Positions 1 through 6,138 are shown, counted from the first letter of the stretch. The stretch: 11,754 bases of DNA from Alphaproteobacteria bacterium (GCA_028293055.1 JAQGLD010000191.1:1-11754), one strand, 5' to 3'. The notes: generated from the sequence alone by a model not told the origin. Numbers and translations: made by a program.

Positions 1-1
1 G

Positions 2-226
2 GTGCGCCTGCGCACCGCTCGCCCCCTGGGGGCGCGGCTGCTGAGCCACGCCGAGACTCCGCCGTGGTGCGAGCAGGTGCCGCAGTGGCTCCGGCTCAAG
101 CTATGGATTCCGTCCCGGCAGTGCCCCGAGGCCCGCGGCAACCGGTCGGCGCACGCAAGTGCCTTCGAGTTCGACGTGCGAAGCGCCGCGGCACCTGCCA
201 AGATGCTGGCGGACGACCGCGGTTGA
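2..226 (+). CDS. Partial ORF, unknown product (C-terminal part, cut by left edge)
   Basis: The frame is open to the left edge of the window and ends in TGA at 224-226, so the true start may lie outside; the GTG at base 2 need not be the initiator. About 74 residues are visible. Most codons end in G or C, as expected for a real gene in this genome, and the overlapping frames look worse by this measure. The middle holds a tryptophan-rich stretch (PPWCEQVPQW, then LKLWIP) with two cysteines about 20 residues apart, and the tail is Ala-rich and low in complexity. I do not recognise the family. It converges on the minus-strand small gene at 517-711. It could be a pseudogene tail or a chance open frame. 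Confidence 0.38.
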   Translation: MRLRTARPLGARLLSHAETPPWCEQVPQWLRLKLWIPSRQCPEARGNRSAHASAFEFDVRSAAAPAKMLADDRG

Positions 227-516
227 GCGCGCCAGGAAAATCATCGCGGGTGCGAGACCGCAAATGCCGGCGCGATAGTCTTCTCCATGAGTTCGCCCCT
301 CCTGAACTCATTCCGTGCGCCGAATATCCGGGATTCGCGTGGTTTGCTCAAGCGCAGCAACCTGGAACTGGCTCATCTGATGCATTTGGGTCGTACATAG
401 CGGGAATTGCGAGGTCTCTGGGGAGGCAGGCGAGGCGGTACTCGCGTGAGCACGGATTTCTGTCGCCCAACGCCTTTCCGTCGCGCCTGACCGTGCTTCC
501 GCGACAGGGTTCGCGA

Positions 517-711
517 TCATTGCAGCGCGCCGGACGGCTTGGCCTGAAGCTGCTGGATCCGCTCGATTATCAGGTCCCAGGCCTCGGCGCCGGCGCGATC
601 CCTGGCGGCAGCCAGGGCGTCTCGCCGCATCGCGGCGAAACCGCGCGCGCCCTCGCCATGCTCCTCGACCAGATGGTTGGCGACCGCCCACAATTCCCAG
701 TCAGTCAGCAT
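517..711 (-). CDS. Small DUF6961-like protein
   Basis: This 64-residue ORF starts MLTDWELWAVANHLVEEHGE, continues with FAAMRRDALAAARDRAG and ends in a helical WDLIIERIQQL segment. That layout (an acidic/aromatic start, then ELWA-AN-x-x-x-x-HGE, then AAMRADxL, then a terminal I-x-RI-x-QL helix) matches from memory the small sphingomonad family called DUF6961, whose function is unknown. It has no signal peptide or membrane segment, so it is probably cytosolic. It lies 76 bp downstream of the glycosyltransferase-like gene at 788-1417 on the same strand and may be the last gene of that transcript. No clear Shine-Dalgarno precedes the ATG. A weak 5-bp inverted repeat (500-504 with 511-515) sits directly after the stop and lacks a T run. 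The coding call is fairly sure; the family name comes from recall. Confidence 0.62.
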   Translation of the reverse strand: MLTDWELWAVANHLVEEHGEGARGFAAMRRDALAAARDRAGAEAWDLIIERIQQLQAKPSGALQ

Positions 712-787
712 CGCGGCTCAGCCCGGTCGTTACCATTCTGAAGGGGGCCGGGCCCACGAAGTCCTGGTCGATTGCGGCACCCTTGCA

Positions 788-1417
788 TCAGGGTGGAAAT
801 CGAAGCTCGATGGCCGCCATGTGGCCCACTTCCTTCGAGAGACCATGGTCGACGAAGATCGGGAAGCCTGCCGCGCGGGCCTTGCGGCAGAAGTTCGTGT
901 CCTCGGAGGTAAAGCCGATCCCATCCTCGCCGATCTCATCCGCGAAATACGGGCGATCCATCTTGCGGGACAGTTCGGCGTGCGTCAGGCATAGCCCGAA
1001 GCCGATCTCCAGGACCTCTTCGATGCCGTCGCCGTCGGGGAGCAGCCGAACAGCTTCCCCATCGCGCAGCGTCACTGCTGTCGCCTCGACCACGCTGGCA
1101 TCACGGCGGCGAATGTTCGCTCCGATCATGCCTTGGCCGTGGGCGATGAGCCGCAGCAGCGCGTCGGGCGGAAAGGTCTGGTCTGCGTCGACCCAGAACA
1201 GCCATTCGGCCCCCCATTCCAGCGCCCCTTCCGCCAACAGGCGCCGGCTGTGTGCGATGTTGGCCGAACTGACCATGAAAGGCTTGAGATCGGGCCGGAT
1301 CGCGCCGTCAGGGCCTTCAACCCTGGCGGTCAGCGTGAAAGCCACAAGCTCGACAATCGACGGGACGAAGCGCGGTGCGGCTCCGTGGTAGATCGGCAGG
1401 CAGATGGCGATCTTCAT
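788..1417 (-). CDS. GT-A-type glycosyltransferase-like protein, paralog 1
   Basis: A 209-residue protein. It opens with a GT-A-like beta strand (MKIAICLPIYHG, residues 1-12). Next come SSANIAHSRR (50-59), ALEWGAEWLFWVDADQ (65-80) and a C-terminal SEDTNFCRKARAAGFPIFVD-H (171-191), ending in SKEVGH (194-199). Asp77 and Asp79 form a DxD motif that in GT-A enzymes binds the metal and nucleotide sugar. Glu172-Asp173 and His191/His199 are plausible catalytic-base and metal residues. There is no signal peptide or membrane anchor, so it should act in the cytosol on an activated sugar; donor and acceptor cannot be read from the sequence. It is short for a complete GT2 enzyme, close to the core domain only. 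It is the last of three tandem paralogs. Here the residue after the DxD is Gln, where the other two have His. The ATG overlaps no upstream gene and has only a poorly spaced AAAGG before it. Confidence 0.82.
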   Translation of the reverse strand: MKIAICLPIYHGAAPRFVPSIVELVAFTLTARVEGPDGAIRPDLKPFMVSSANIAHSRRLLAEGALEWGAEWLFWVDADQTFPPDALLRLIAHGQGMIGANIRRRDASVVEATAVTLRDGEAVRLLPDGDGIEEVLEIGFGLCLTHAELSRKMDRPYFADEIGEDGIGFTSEDTNFCRKARAAGFPIFVDHGLSKEVGHMAAIELRFPP

Positions 1418-1459
1418 TGCCTTTCATGGCCGAAGCGCGCGCGATCTTGCCAGCGGAAT
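1418..1459 (-). repeat. Duplicated leader before paralog 1 (copy A)
   Basis: Read on the minus strand, the 42 nt just before the ATG begin ATTCCGCTGG and pass through AAGATCG and TCGGCCAT. They match the 42 nt before paralog 2 at 34 of 42 positions by my count, with no gaps. This similarity lies outside the glycosyltransferase coding frame. It therefore shows that the duplication unit included upstream DNA, or that the leader itself is under selection. Confidence 0.75.
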
Positions 1460-1625
1460 TTGCGCTTGCGCGCGATAGTCCTTGCCAAAAGACCGGGCTG
1501 TGTCCGATCGCCGCGGGCGAAAAGACAACCAGATGGGCGCCAGCCCGCGTTGGCGCCGCCGGCAATGACGGCGTGGCCCGACCCGCCATGATCGGCGACC
1601 ACGCGACAGGCGGCCGGAGCGTTCG

Positions 1626-2246
1626 CTACGGAAGGCGCAGCTCGGTGAAAGCCATGTGGCCCACCTCTTTCGACAAAGCGTGATCCACATGGATCGGGAA
1701 GCCCGCCGCGCGCGCCTTGCGGCAGAAGTTCACATCCTCCCCGATGGTCGTCATTCCGTCGGAGTGAATCTCTTCCGAGAAATAGGGCTGCCCTATCTTG
1801 CGAAAGACCGCGGAGTGGGTGAGGCAGACACCCAGGCCGAGGTGCAGTATCTCCTCTGTCCCTTCGCCATCGGCGAGGTCGGGTTCGCCATGATTTAGGC
1901 CGACCGCCGTGTGGATCACCCGCTCGGGGTCGCGGCGGCGATAATTGGCCCCGATCACGGCCCTCCCCGCAGCGAGCAGCCTTGCCAGAGTGTCGGGTGG
2001 AAAGGTGTGGTCGGCATCGAGCCAGAACAGCCACTCGGCATCCCATTCGAGCGCCATCTCGGCGAGCTTGCGGCGACTGAAGGCGACGTTCGAGGTGGAG
2101 AACACGAAAGTCTCGATGTGCGGCACGATCGGGCCCTCCGGGCCCTCGAGCTTGACCATCAGAGTGAAGGCGACGAGCCGGGACAGCGAACTTACGAAGA
2201 GAGGATGGGCCCCGCTGTGAATCGGCAGGAAGATTGCGATCTTCAT
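1626..2246 (-). CDS. GT-A-type glycosyltransferase-like protein, paralog 2
   Basis: A 206-residue paralog of the flanking genes, about half identical to paralog 1 by eye and colinear with it throughout. The N-terminal strand is MKIAIFLPIHSG. The DxD motif is at Asp77 and Asp79 within EWLFWLDADHTFPPD (71-85). GANYRRRD lies near residue 100, and the C-terminal block GEDVNFCRKARAAGFPIHVD-H spans about 169-189, followed by SKEVGH. I start it at the ATG at 2246 because this aligns with paralog 1 and follows the shared 42-nt leader; an in-frame ATG two codons earlier (2252) is also possible. The product is presumably a cytosolic sugar transferase. The interval to paralog 1 is 208 bp, long for a tight operon, and holds no gene I can support, although several frames stay open. 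The substrate is unknown. Confidence 0.83.
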   Translation of the reverse strand: MKIAIFLPIHSGAHPLFVSSLSRLVAFTLMVKLEGPEGPIVPHIETFVFSTSNVAFSRRKLAEMALEWDAEWLFWLDADHTFPPDTLARLLAAGRAVIGANYRRRDPERVIHTAVGLNHGEPDLADGEGTEEILHLGLGVCLTHSAVFRKIGQPYFSEEIHSDGMTTIGEDVNFCRKARAAGFPIHVDHALSKEVGHMAFTELRLP

Positions 2247-2288
2247 GGCCATTTATGGCCGACCCGCGACCGATCTTTCCAGCGGAAT
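2247..2288 (-). repeat. Duplicated leader before paralog 2 (copy B)
   Basis: This is the second copy of the 42-nt leader at 1418-1459, differing at about eight positions. No equivalent is visible before paralog 3, which instead faces the recombinase across a nested inverted repeat. The leader carries no strong Shine-Dalgarno, so ribosome binding alone does not obviously explain its conservation. Confidence 0.75.
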
Positions 2289-2364
2289 GTGAATTCTGTG
2301 GCGCGTCATTGAGTTCCGCCGCGCCTGGATTCGGCCACGGTCGATGCGCCAGGAGGCTCGATGG

Positions 2365-2958
2365 TCAGGACTGGAGCCGCAGCTCGACCTCGCCGATATG
2401 CCCAATGTGTCGGGACAGATCGTGATCGACGGTCAATGGATAGCCGGCAGCCTTTGCCTTGCCGAAGAAAACCAGGTCCTCCCCGACAAGCTGGCCATCG
2501 CGCGTTTCGAAGTTGAACAATGGGCCGGGATTGGTCGCGGCGATCGCTTGCAGGACGGTCCGGTGAACAAGCACGACCCCGAGGCCGAGATGATCGACCT
2601 GCGCCAAGCCTTTACCGGGCTCTGTTATCGGCTCCCTGGCGATCCGCTTCATGTAGTTGCACCCTACCATAGGCAAGCTGTGCGCCAGCAGGACCAGCAA
2701 TGTGTCGGGCGGGAATGTGTGGTCGGCATCGAGCATGAGCAGCCACTCGGCGCCCCATTCGAGCGCCCGTGCGACCAGCGTGTTGCGACCATGCGGCAGG
2801 ACTGGCGAGGAGCAGCTGAAGACCTCCGGCTCGACCTTGATCGCTCCATCCGGGCCCGACACGTCGGCGTTCAGGGTAAAAACCAGCATCCGGGCCAGCG
2901 ACACCGCGAAACCCGCCTTCACATCGCCATAATGGGGGAAGCAAATCGCGACCTTCAC
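2365..2958 (-). CDS. GT-A-type glycosyltransferase-like protein, paralog 3
   Basis: The most divergent of the three paralogs and the first in transcription order. Starting from a GTG at 2958 gives 197 residues beginning MKVAICFPHYGDV, in register with MKIAICLP of the other two. Upstream in-frame starts at 2985 (ATG) and 2994 (GTG) would add 9 or 12 residues. None of the three has a clear Shine-Dalgarno, so the start rests on the paralog alignment. The DxD (Asp77, Asp79) sits in EWLLMLDADHTFPPD, at exactly the same residue numbers as in the paralogs. The C-terminal block is VGEDLVFFGKAKAAGYPLTVD-H, with SRHIGH after it. It lacks roughly nine residues in the region after residue 105. The gene is divergent from the serine recombinase, so the two may share the region 2959-3198 for regulation. 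Donor and acceptor are unknown. Confidence 0.8.
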   Translation of the reverse strand: MKVAICFPHYGDVKAGFAVSLARMLVFTLNADVSGPDGAIKVEPEVFSCSSPVLPHGRNTLVARALEWGAEWLLMLDADHTFPPDTLLVLLAHSLPMVGCNYMKRIAREPITEPGKGLAQVDHLGLGVVLVHRTVLQAIAATNPGPLFNFETRDGQLVGEDLVFFGKAKAAGYPLTVDHDLSRHIGHIGEVELRLQS

Positions 2959-3000
2959 ATCGAATAACTGGCAATAGTTGGGCATTTGCGCCACAAGAAT

Positions 3001-3062
3001 CTGACTAGCCGGGATGCAAGTGTGTCGTCCTCGGCAGATACGACACGGTGACAGCTAGTCGG
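3001..3062. repeat. Nested inverted repeat upstream of recombinase; candidate attachment site or operator
   Basis: The outer arms are GACTAGC (3003-3009) and GCTAGTC (3054-3060), extended by a T-G and a C-G pair at 3002/3061 and 3001/3062. The inner arms are GTGTCGT (3022-3028) and ACGACAC (3040-3046), also perfect, around an 11-nt centre. The internal spacers are unequal (12 and 7 nt). The element is about 60 bp long and lies 137 bp before the recombinase start. This position and size resemble the imperfectly symmetric attachment sites found beside large serine recombinase genes. A structured RNA leader or an operator for the divergent promoters would also fit. Confidence 0.5.
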
Positions 3063-3198
3063 CGACTGGGCGTGAGCCCCGTCGCCCCCCAGAGTGCCTC
3101 CATGTCGCACCGAGCCACCTGCCGGGGGCTTCGCGCTTGATAATCACCTCACGGCCCTGGACGGCCGGTGTCTCGCGAGCAAAGCCAGGGGGGGCTGA

Positions 3199-4797
3199 AT
3201 GGCCGTTCGATCGACACGGGTCGTGCCCGGCGCCCTCGAGGCGGTGGAAGCAGACGACGAAGATTCGACGCTGATCCCGGCGGCTGCGTACGTGCGGATG
3301 TCGACGGAGCATCAGCGCTACTCGGCGGACAATCAATTGGAAGTCATCAGGCGCTATGCCGATGAGCGTGGCTACGCGATCTCCGTCATCTTCTCCGATC
3401 TCGGGAAGAGCGGCGTTCGCCTTGCCGGCCGGCCAGGCCTCCAGCAGCTGCTCAGCGATGTCGAGACCGGCACGGTCAGCTTCAAGGCGCTGCTGGTCTA
3501 CGATGTAAGCCGGTGGGGCAGGTTCCAGGACCCGGACGAGGCGGCCACCTATGAATTGAAGTGCAAGCGGGCTGGGGTGCCAGTGCATTACTGCGCTGAA
3601 CCCTTCGAGAATGACGGGAGCATAAGCTCGTCCCTCGTCAAGGCGATCAAGCGAGCGATGGCGGGCGAGTATAGCCGAGAGCTGTCCGTCAAGGTGCATC
3701 ATGGCCAGGCCAACCTGGCGAGAAGAGGGTTCCACATGAACGGCCCTGAGCCCTTCGGCCTGCGGCGGCTCCTGGTCGGCGAAGGCGGCGAGCCCAAGGG
3801 GTATCTGGCACCCGGGGAGCGCAAGGCAATCACGACAGACCGAGTGGTTCTCGCCGCCGGGCTGCCCGCGGAGATCAGGGTCGTACGCAGGGTGTTCCGG
3901 ATGTACCTGGACGAGGTTCTGCCATTTACCCAGATTGCCGGGAGGTTGAATGACGAGGGCGTTGCCGCGGGCCGCCACCCGAAGTGGACCGTCAAGCTGG
4001 TCCGGACGATTCTGCGCAACGAAAAATATTCGGGTCGAGGCGCGTGGGGCAAGACTTCGCTCGGTCTCGACAGCAAACGGGTGCCGCATGCGCCTGAGAA
4101 CTGGATCTGGCATCCGCTCCATTTCCCGCCGATCATCCCTCCCAAGCGCTTCGAGCAAGCTCAGATCGCGCTTGTCAGGCGCAGGGTGAGTCTTTCCAGC
4201 GAGGCGATGCTCCAGGCGCTCAAGGCGCTGGCGGCCAGGGAGGGCTATCTCGACAGAAAGCTGATCGACGCCGCCAATCTGGGATTCACCTCCGACATCC
4301 TGCAGACGCGATTCGGAGGCCAGCTCGAGGCCTATGCCTTGATCGGCTACACCCCGCGCGCGCAATATCCAGGCCGCGACCAATCGCGTGAATTGCGCCT
4401 CCGGCAGGCAGCGCTCCGCGACGAGGTGATCACCACCGTGACGGCCATGGGATTTACCTGCGCGCTCGAGCGAGGCGCGCGGCGCATCAGGATAAGCGAC
4501 CAGGTCCTGGTTCACACCGATCTCGTCCGCCCACTGGAAATCCGCCCCGGAATCTATCGGTGGAAATTTCGTCGGGCCAGCCACGCGGACGCCGACATCT
4601 TCGTGATCGGGCGCCTGAGCCCGGACAGCTTCGAGGCCAAGGATTATTACATCCTGCCCCGAGACAGCCTGCACAAGGTCGAGATGACGCTGGACGACAT
4701 CAACGCCCCGCAGCTCGCCCGCTTTCGCTCCCCCTCGATCCAGTCGATCATGTGGCTTCTGGTTCAGTGGCCCTCGCTGATGAAACCGTTCGAGTAG
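3199..4797 (+). CDS. Large serine recombinase with atypical C-terminal region
   Basis: A 532-residue site-specific recombinase of the resolvase/invertase superfamily. The N-terminal catalytic domain runs from about residue 27 to 165. It contains AAYVRMSTEHQ (nucleophile Ser35, Arg33), a SDLGKSG...GRPGLQQLL block (66-85) and YDVSRWGR (101-108, with Arg105 and Arg108 in the active-site position). A Recombinase DNA-binding domain follows (about 185-325), including FRMYLDE, TQIAGRLNDEG and ILRNEKYSGRGAW. The usual cysteine zinc-ribbon is absent. The C-terminal part (about 330-532) instead has LIGYTPRAQYP (381-391) and KDYYILPRDSL (481-491), which resemble from memory a group of alphaproteobacterial recombinases with this kind of tail. 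The start is supported by a G-rich Shine-Dalgarno (3187-3194) four bases before the ATG. The enzyme should cut and rejoin DNA through a 5'-phosphoserine link. All catalytic residues look intact, so it is probably functional. Confidence 0.9.
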   Translation: MAVRSTRVVPGALEAVEADDEDSTLIPAAAYVRMSTEHQRYSADNQLEVIRRYADERGYAISVIFSDLGKSGVRLAGRPGLQQLLSDVETGTVSFKALLVYDVSRWGRFQDPDEAATYELKCKRAGVPVHYCAEPFENDGSISSSLVKAIKRAMAGEYSRELSVKVHHGQANLARRGFHMNGPEPFGLRRLLVGEGGEPKGYLAPGERKAITTDRVVLAAGLPAEIRVVRRVFRMYLDEVLPFTQIAGRLNDEGVAAGRHPKWTVKLVRTILRNEKYSGRGAWGKTSLGLDSKRVPHAPENWIWHPLHFPPIIPPKRFEQAQIALVRRRVSLSSEAMLQALKALAAREGYLDRKLIDAANLGFTSDILQTRFGGQLEAYALIGYTPRAQYPGRDQSRELRLRQAALRDEVITTVTAMGFTCALERGARRIRISDQVLVHTDLVRPLEIRPGIYRWKFRRASHADADIFVIGRLSPDSFEAKDYYILPRDSLHKVEMTLDDINAPQLARFRSPSIQSIMWLLVQWPSLMKPFE

Positions 4798-5160
4798 GTT
4801 TCCCTGCGGGATTCGCGACCGCTGACATCTCGGAGCTGCGCTTCCGCGCATTCGGTTTGGCACCTCGGTTGCAATGGCGCGGACTAGTCTCCCACCAGGC
4901 GGCCACGGGAACCGAGACCGTGAATCAGGCCGTGTGGCCGAGCCTTGCACGGTGATGCTGTGCGAGTCGCAAGTTCGTCGCCCACGCTCTGATCGTCCGT
5001 GCCGTCGCAGCAGAGAATCTGCGATAACCGCGGTTGGCCATTCGATTAACGCGCCGCTATGATGCCACCATGGACCAGAATTGGCCGGTTTCCGAGAAGC
5101 TGGGCGCAGCGCTCGGCGTCTGGTGATTCCGCCAGGCGGAGCCGACTTGGTAAGGTCGCT
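4798..5160. other. Intergenic stretch after the recombinase, no supported gene
   Basis: About 360 bases with no frame of coding quality on either strand. A perfect 10-bp palindrome AACCGCGGTT lies at 5026-5035, and an 8-bp palindrome GACTAGTC at 4883-4890 partly echoes the outer arm of the repeat at 3001-3062. I see no Rho-independent terminator directly after the recombinase stop. Confidence 0.5.
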
Positions 5161-5349
5161 TCAGAAGTCCGCGCTCTGCCAGCCGATGCTGAAGAGTGGA
5201 GCGGGCGCACCGGCGGGCTCACTACTCGCAATGCGTAAGCATTCGTTTCGGGGCGATCGCCGCACCCCTGGGTTGACGAAATGATTGGCGCATCCCGCCA
5301 GGGTCACGGCGGCGATTGCTAGGCAGGGGCGGCCAGCGGTAAGCGCCAC
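5161..5349 (-). CDS. Possible small lipoprotein, unknown family
   Basis: A short ORF of 62 residues if it starts at the GTG at 5349. The N-terminus carries a hydrophobic run ending in a convincing lipobox (AAVTLAGC, cysteine at residue 20). This would direct cleavage and lipidation by signal peptidase II and place a peptide of about 43 residues in the envelope. The mature part (CANHFVNPGV...SIGWQSADF) is polar with no recognised motif. The signal n-region has a single Arg, which is weak, and no clear Shine-Dalgarno precedes the GTG. The frame is open further upstream into the neighbouring gene at 5372-5557, only 22 bp away on the same strand, so the two could be cotranscribed. The ORF may be spurious. 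Confidence 0.3.
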   Translation of the reverse strand: MALTAGRPCLAIAAVTLAGCANHFVNPGVRRSPRNECLRIASSEPAGAPAPLFSIGWQSADF

Positions 5350-5371
5350 CGGGTTCGTCGACCGCTTTGGC

Positions 5372-5557
5372 TTACGAGCAGTAGACCGCGGAGCGGGACG
5401 CCGATGTCGGCTTTTCGATCGATGACCGGACGTCAGACGCATCCAAGGCACGATCAACCGCTGCAGATGGCAGGCCTGTGAGCTCCCGCAACAGGGCCTG
5501 CTCGACAGGATCGGGTCCGACAAGGCCATCACCGAAGTCGATCCCAGCGGGTGGCAT
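5372..5557 (-). CDS. Small hypothetical protein, 61 residues
   Basis: This ORF begins MPPAGIDFGDGLVGPDPVEQ and continues ALLRELTGLPSAAVDRALDASDV, an amphipathic helical stretch rich in Ala, Leu and Asp, followed by a Ser-rich tail ending in Cys-Ser. There is no signal peptide or membrane segment. The start is well supported: a GAGGT Shine-Dalgarno (5564-5568) lies six bases before the ATG, and a perfect 7-bp inverted repeat sits about 20 bases upstream. I do not recognise the family. The longer in-frame extension upstream (to 5710) has no such signal and poorer composition. It lies within the sparse region between the recombinase and the tRNA-tail border and may belong to the same mobile segment. 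Confidence 0.45.
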   Translation of the reverse strand: MPPAGIDFGDGLVGPDPVEQALLRELTGLPSAAVDRALDASDVRSSIEKPTSASRSAVYCS

Positions 5558-5576
5558 GGCTATACCTCGTTCGCAA

Positions 5577-5596
5577 ATACGAGACCGCCCTCGTAT
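5577..5596. promoter_or_regulatory. Perfect 7-bp inverted repeat before the 61-residue gene
   Basis: The arms are ATACGAG (5577-5583) and CTCGTAT (5590-5596), separated by six bases. The repeat lies between the presumed promoter and the Shine-Dalgarno at 5564-5568. It could be a repressor operator or a leader hairpin controlling the gene at 5372-5557. No regulator gene is adjacent. Confidence 0.45.
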
Positions 5597-5875
5597 CGCG
5601 CTGCTGCCGCCAAAATAGAGCTCCCGTGCCAACGACGTTGCGCAGTGCAGCGACTGCCCGAAGCGCGACACTATCGGGTGAAATAGCGTCGGTTGCAGGC
5701 CAAAGTGCACGGAACGGAGAAGCGAATCGGGGTTCGGCCGGGCCGCTCTGAAGCACTTTTTTTTTGCGAAACAGGACTCGAATTGGAACGAAAAAAACTG
5801 ATGGTAGAGGTGTTGGTACCGCGGCTCTTTACTAAAAAAGTCGTGTTTATTATCAGATATTTAGCGACATGTTGT
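5597..5875. other. Non-coding stretch with an A/T-rich patch
   Basis: From about 5756 the composition changes sharply, with nine Ts at 5757-5765, seven As near 5791-5797, six As near 5834-5839 and a TTTATTATCAGATATTTA-type segment around 5845-5862. Promoter-like hexamers can be found (for example TTTACT, 17 nt, then TATCAG), but I would not call a promoter on them. No frame looks like a gene. The patch ends exactly where the tRNA-like tail begins. Confidence 0.5.
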
Positions 5876-5895
5876 GAGTCCTCTTCTGGGCACCA
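5876..5895 (+). other. Isolated tRNA 3' end (candidate attachment-site border)
   Basis: The sequence GAGTCCTCTTCTGGGCACCA reads as the end of a tRNA: the last T-loop bases (GAGT), a 5-nt T-stem strand (CCTCT), a 7-nt acceptor strand (TCTGGGC), an A discriminator base and an encoded CCA. The bases upstream cannot form the matching T-stem or the rest of a tRNA, so only the tail is present. Such orphan tails are typical of the far border of an island integrated into a tRNA gene. In this orientation the element would lie to the left and the native chromosome would resume at 5896. An acceptor ending GGGC-A-CCA would suit a tRNA starting GCCC (for example a Phe tRNA), but I cannot assign the isoacceptor. 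Confidence 0.55.
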
Positions 5896-5918
5896 GGGAC
5901 CCCTCTTTTGGGCGTCCC
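5896..5918 (+). terminator. Hairpin directly after the tRNA tail
   Basis: GGGACCCC pairs with GGG-C-GTCCC to give an 8-bp stem with one bulged C and a TCTTTT-type loop, beginning at the base after CCA. It lacks a trailing T run. It may be the processing or termination structure of the tRNA gene whose tail lies here, which would support native chromosome starting at this point. Confidence 0.4.
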
Positions 5919-6138
5919 GAGCAATTCGACAGATGTGAACGGACAGCAATTGCCGACGTTCCGCGTCGGGTTTCAGGCGATTCAGGCCCGGCCGGTCCAT
6001 ATCGCTTCGATTGTCGAGCTCAGCCAGCTCACGAATTCGCGGTTGCTGGCGCATATCGCGACTGAGCCGCCGCACGCGTCGTCCGCTGCATCTCGTCTGA
6101 CCGCCGGCCAGTTCGGCTGATGCGCGAGGTCGGCGGCG
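5919..6138. other. Intergenic stretch with one hairpin, no supported gene
   Basis: A 6-bp perfect inverted repeat CCGACG/CGTCGG (5953-5958 and 5964-5969) with a 5-nt loop is followed by GTTT. A TTG-initiated frame (5908-6120) and a minus-strand frame are open here, but neither has a ribosome binding site or a recognisable product. The stretch lies 3' of the FecR-domain gene, so the hairpin could help end that transcript, though it is distant. Confidence 0.4.

Noticed and set aside
1414..2046. Long minus-strand open frame (210 codons) overlapping paralog 2 and the gap after it
   Set aside because: Most of it is an Arg/Pro/Gly-rich shadow of paralog 2. Only the tail in the gap looks protein-like, and it has no start or ribosome binding site; I treat that part under the leader finding.
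3055..4950. 631-codon minus-strand open frame antisense to the recombinase
   Set aside because: It is the mirror of a GC-rich gene; it is rich in Arg, Gln and Asp without motifs, while the plus frame has clear catalytic motifs.
5068..5124. Short plus-strand ORF beginning MDQNWPVSEKLGAALGV
   Set aside because: It resembles the start of a small helix-turn-helix protein, but it stops after 18 codons, has no ribosome binding site, and I could not find a convincing continuation in another frame.
3001..5895. Insertion sequence or transposon with terminal inverted repeats around the recombinase
   Set aside because: I found no matching inverted ends or target duplications on the two sides of the recombinase gene; the dyad at 3001-3062 has no partner downstream beyond a short GACTAG match at 4883.
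5908..6120. TTG-started plus-strand frame of 70 codons after the tRNA tail
   Set aside because: It begins inside the hairpin, has no ribosome binding site and no recognisable product, and its third-base composition is mixed.
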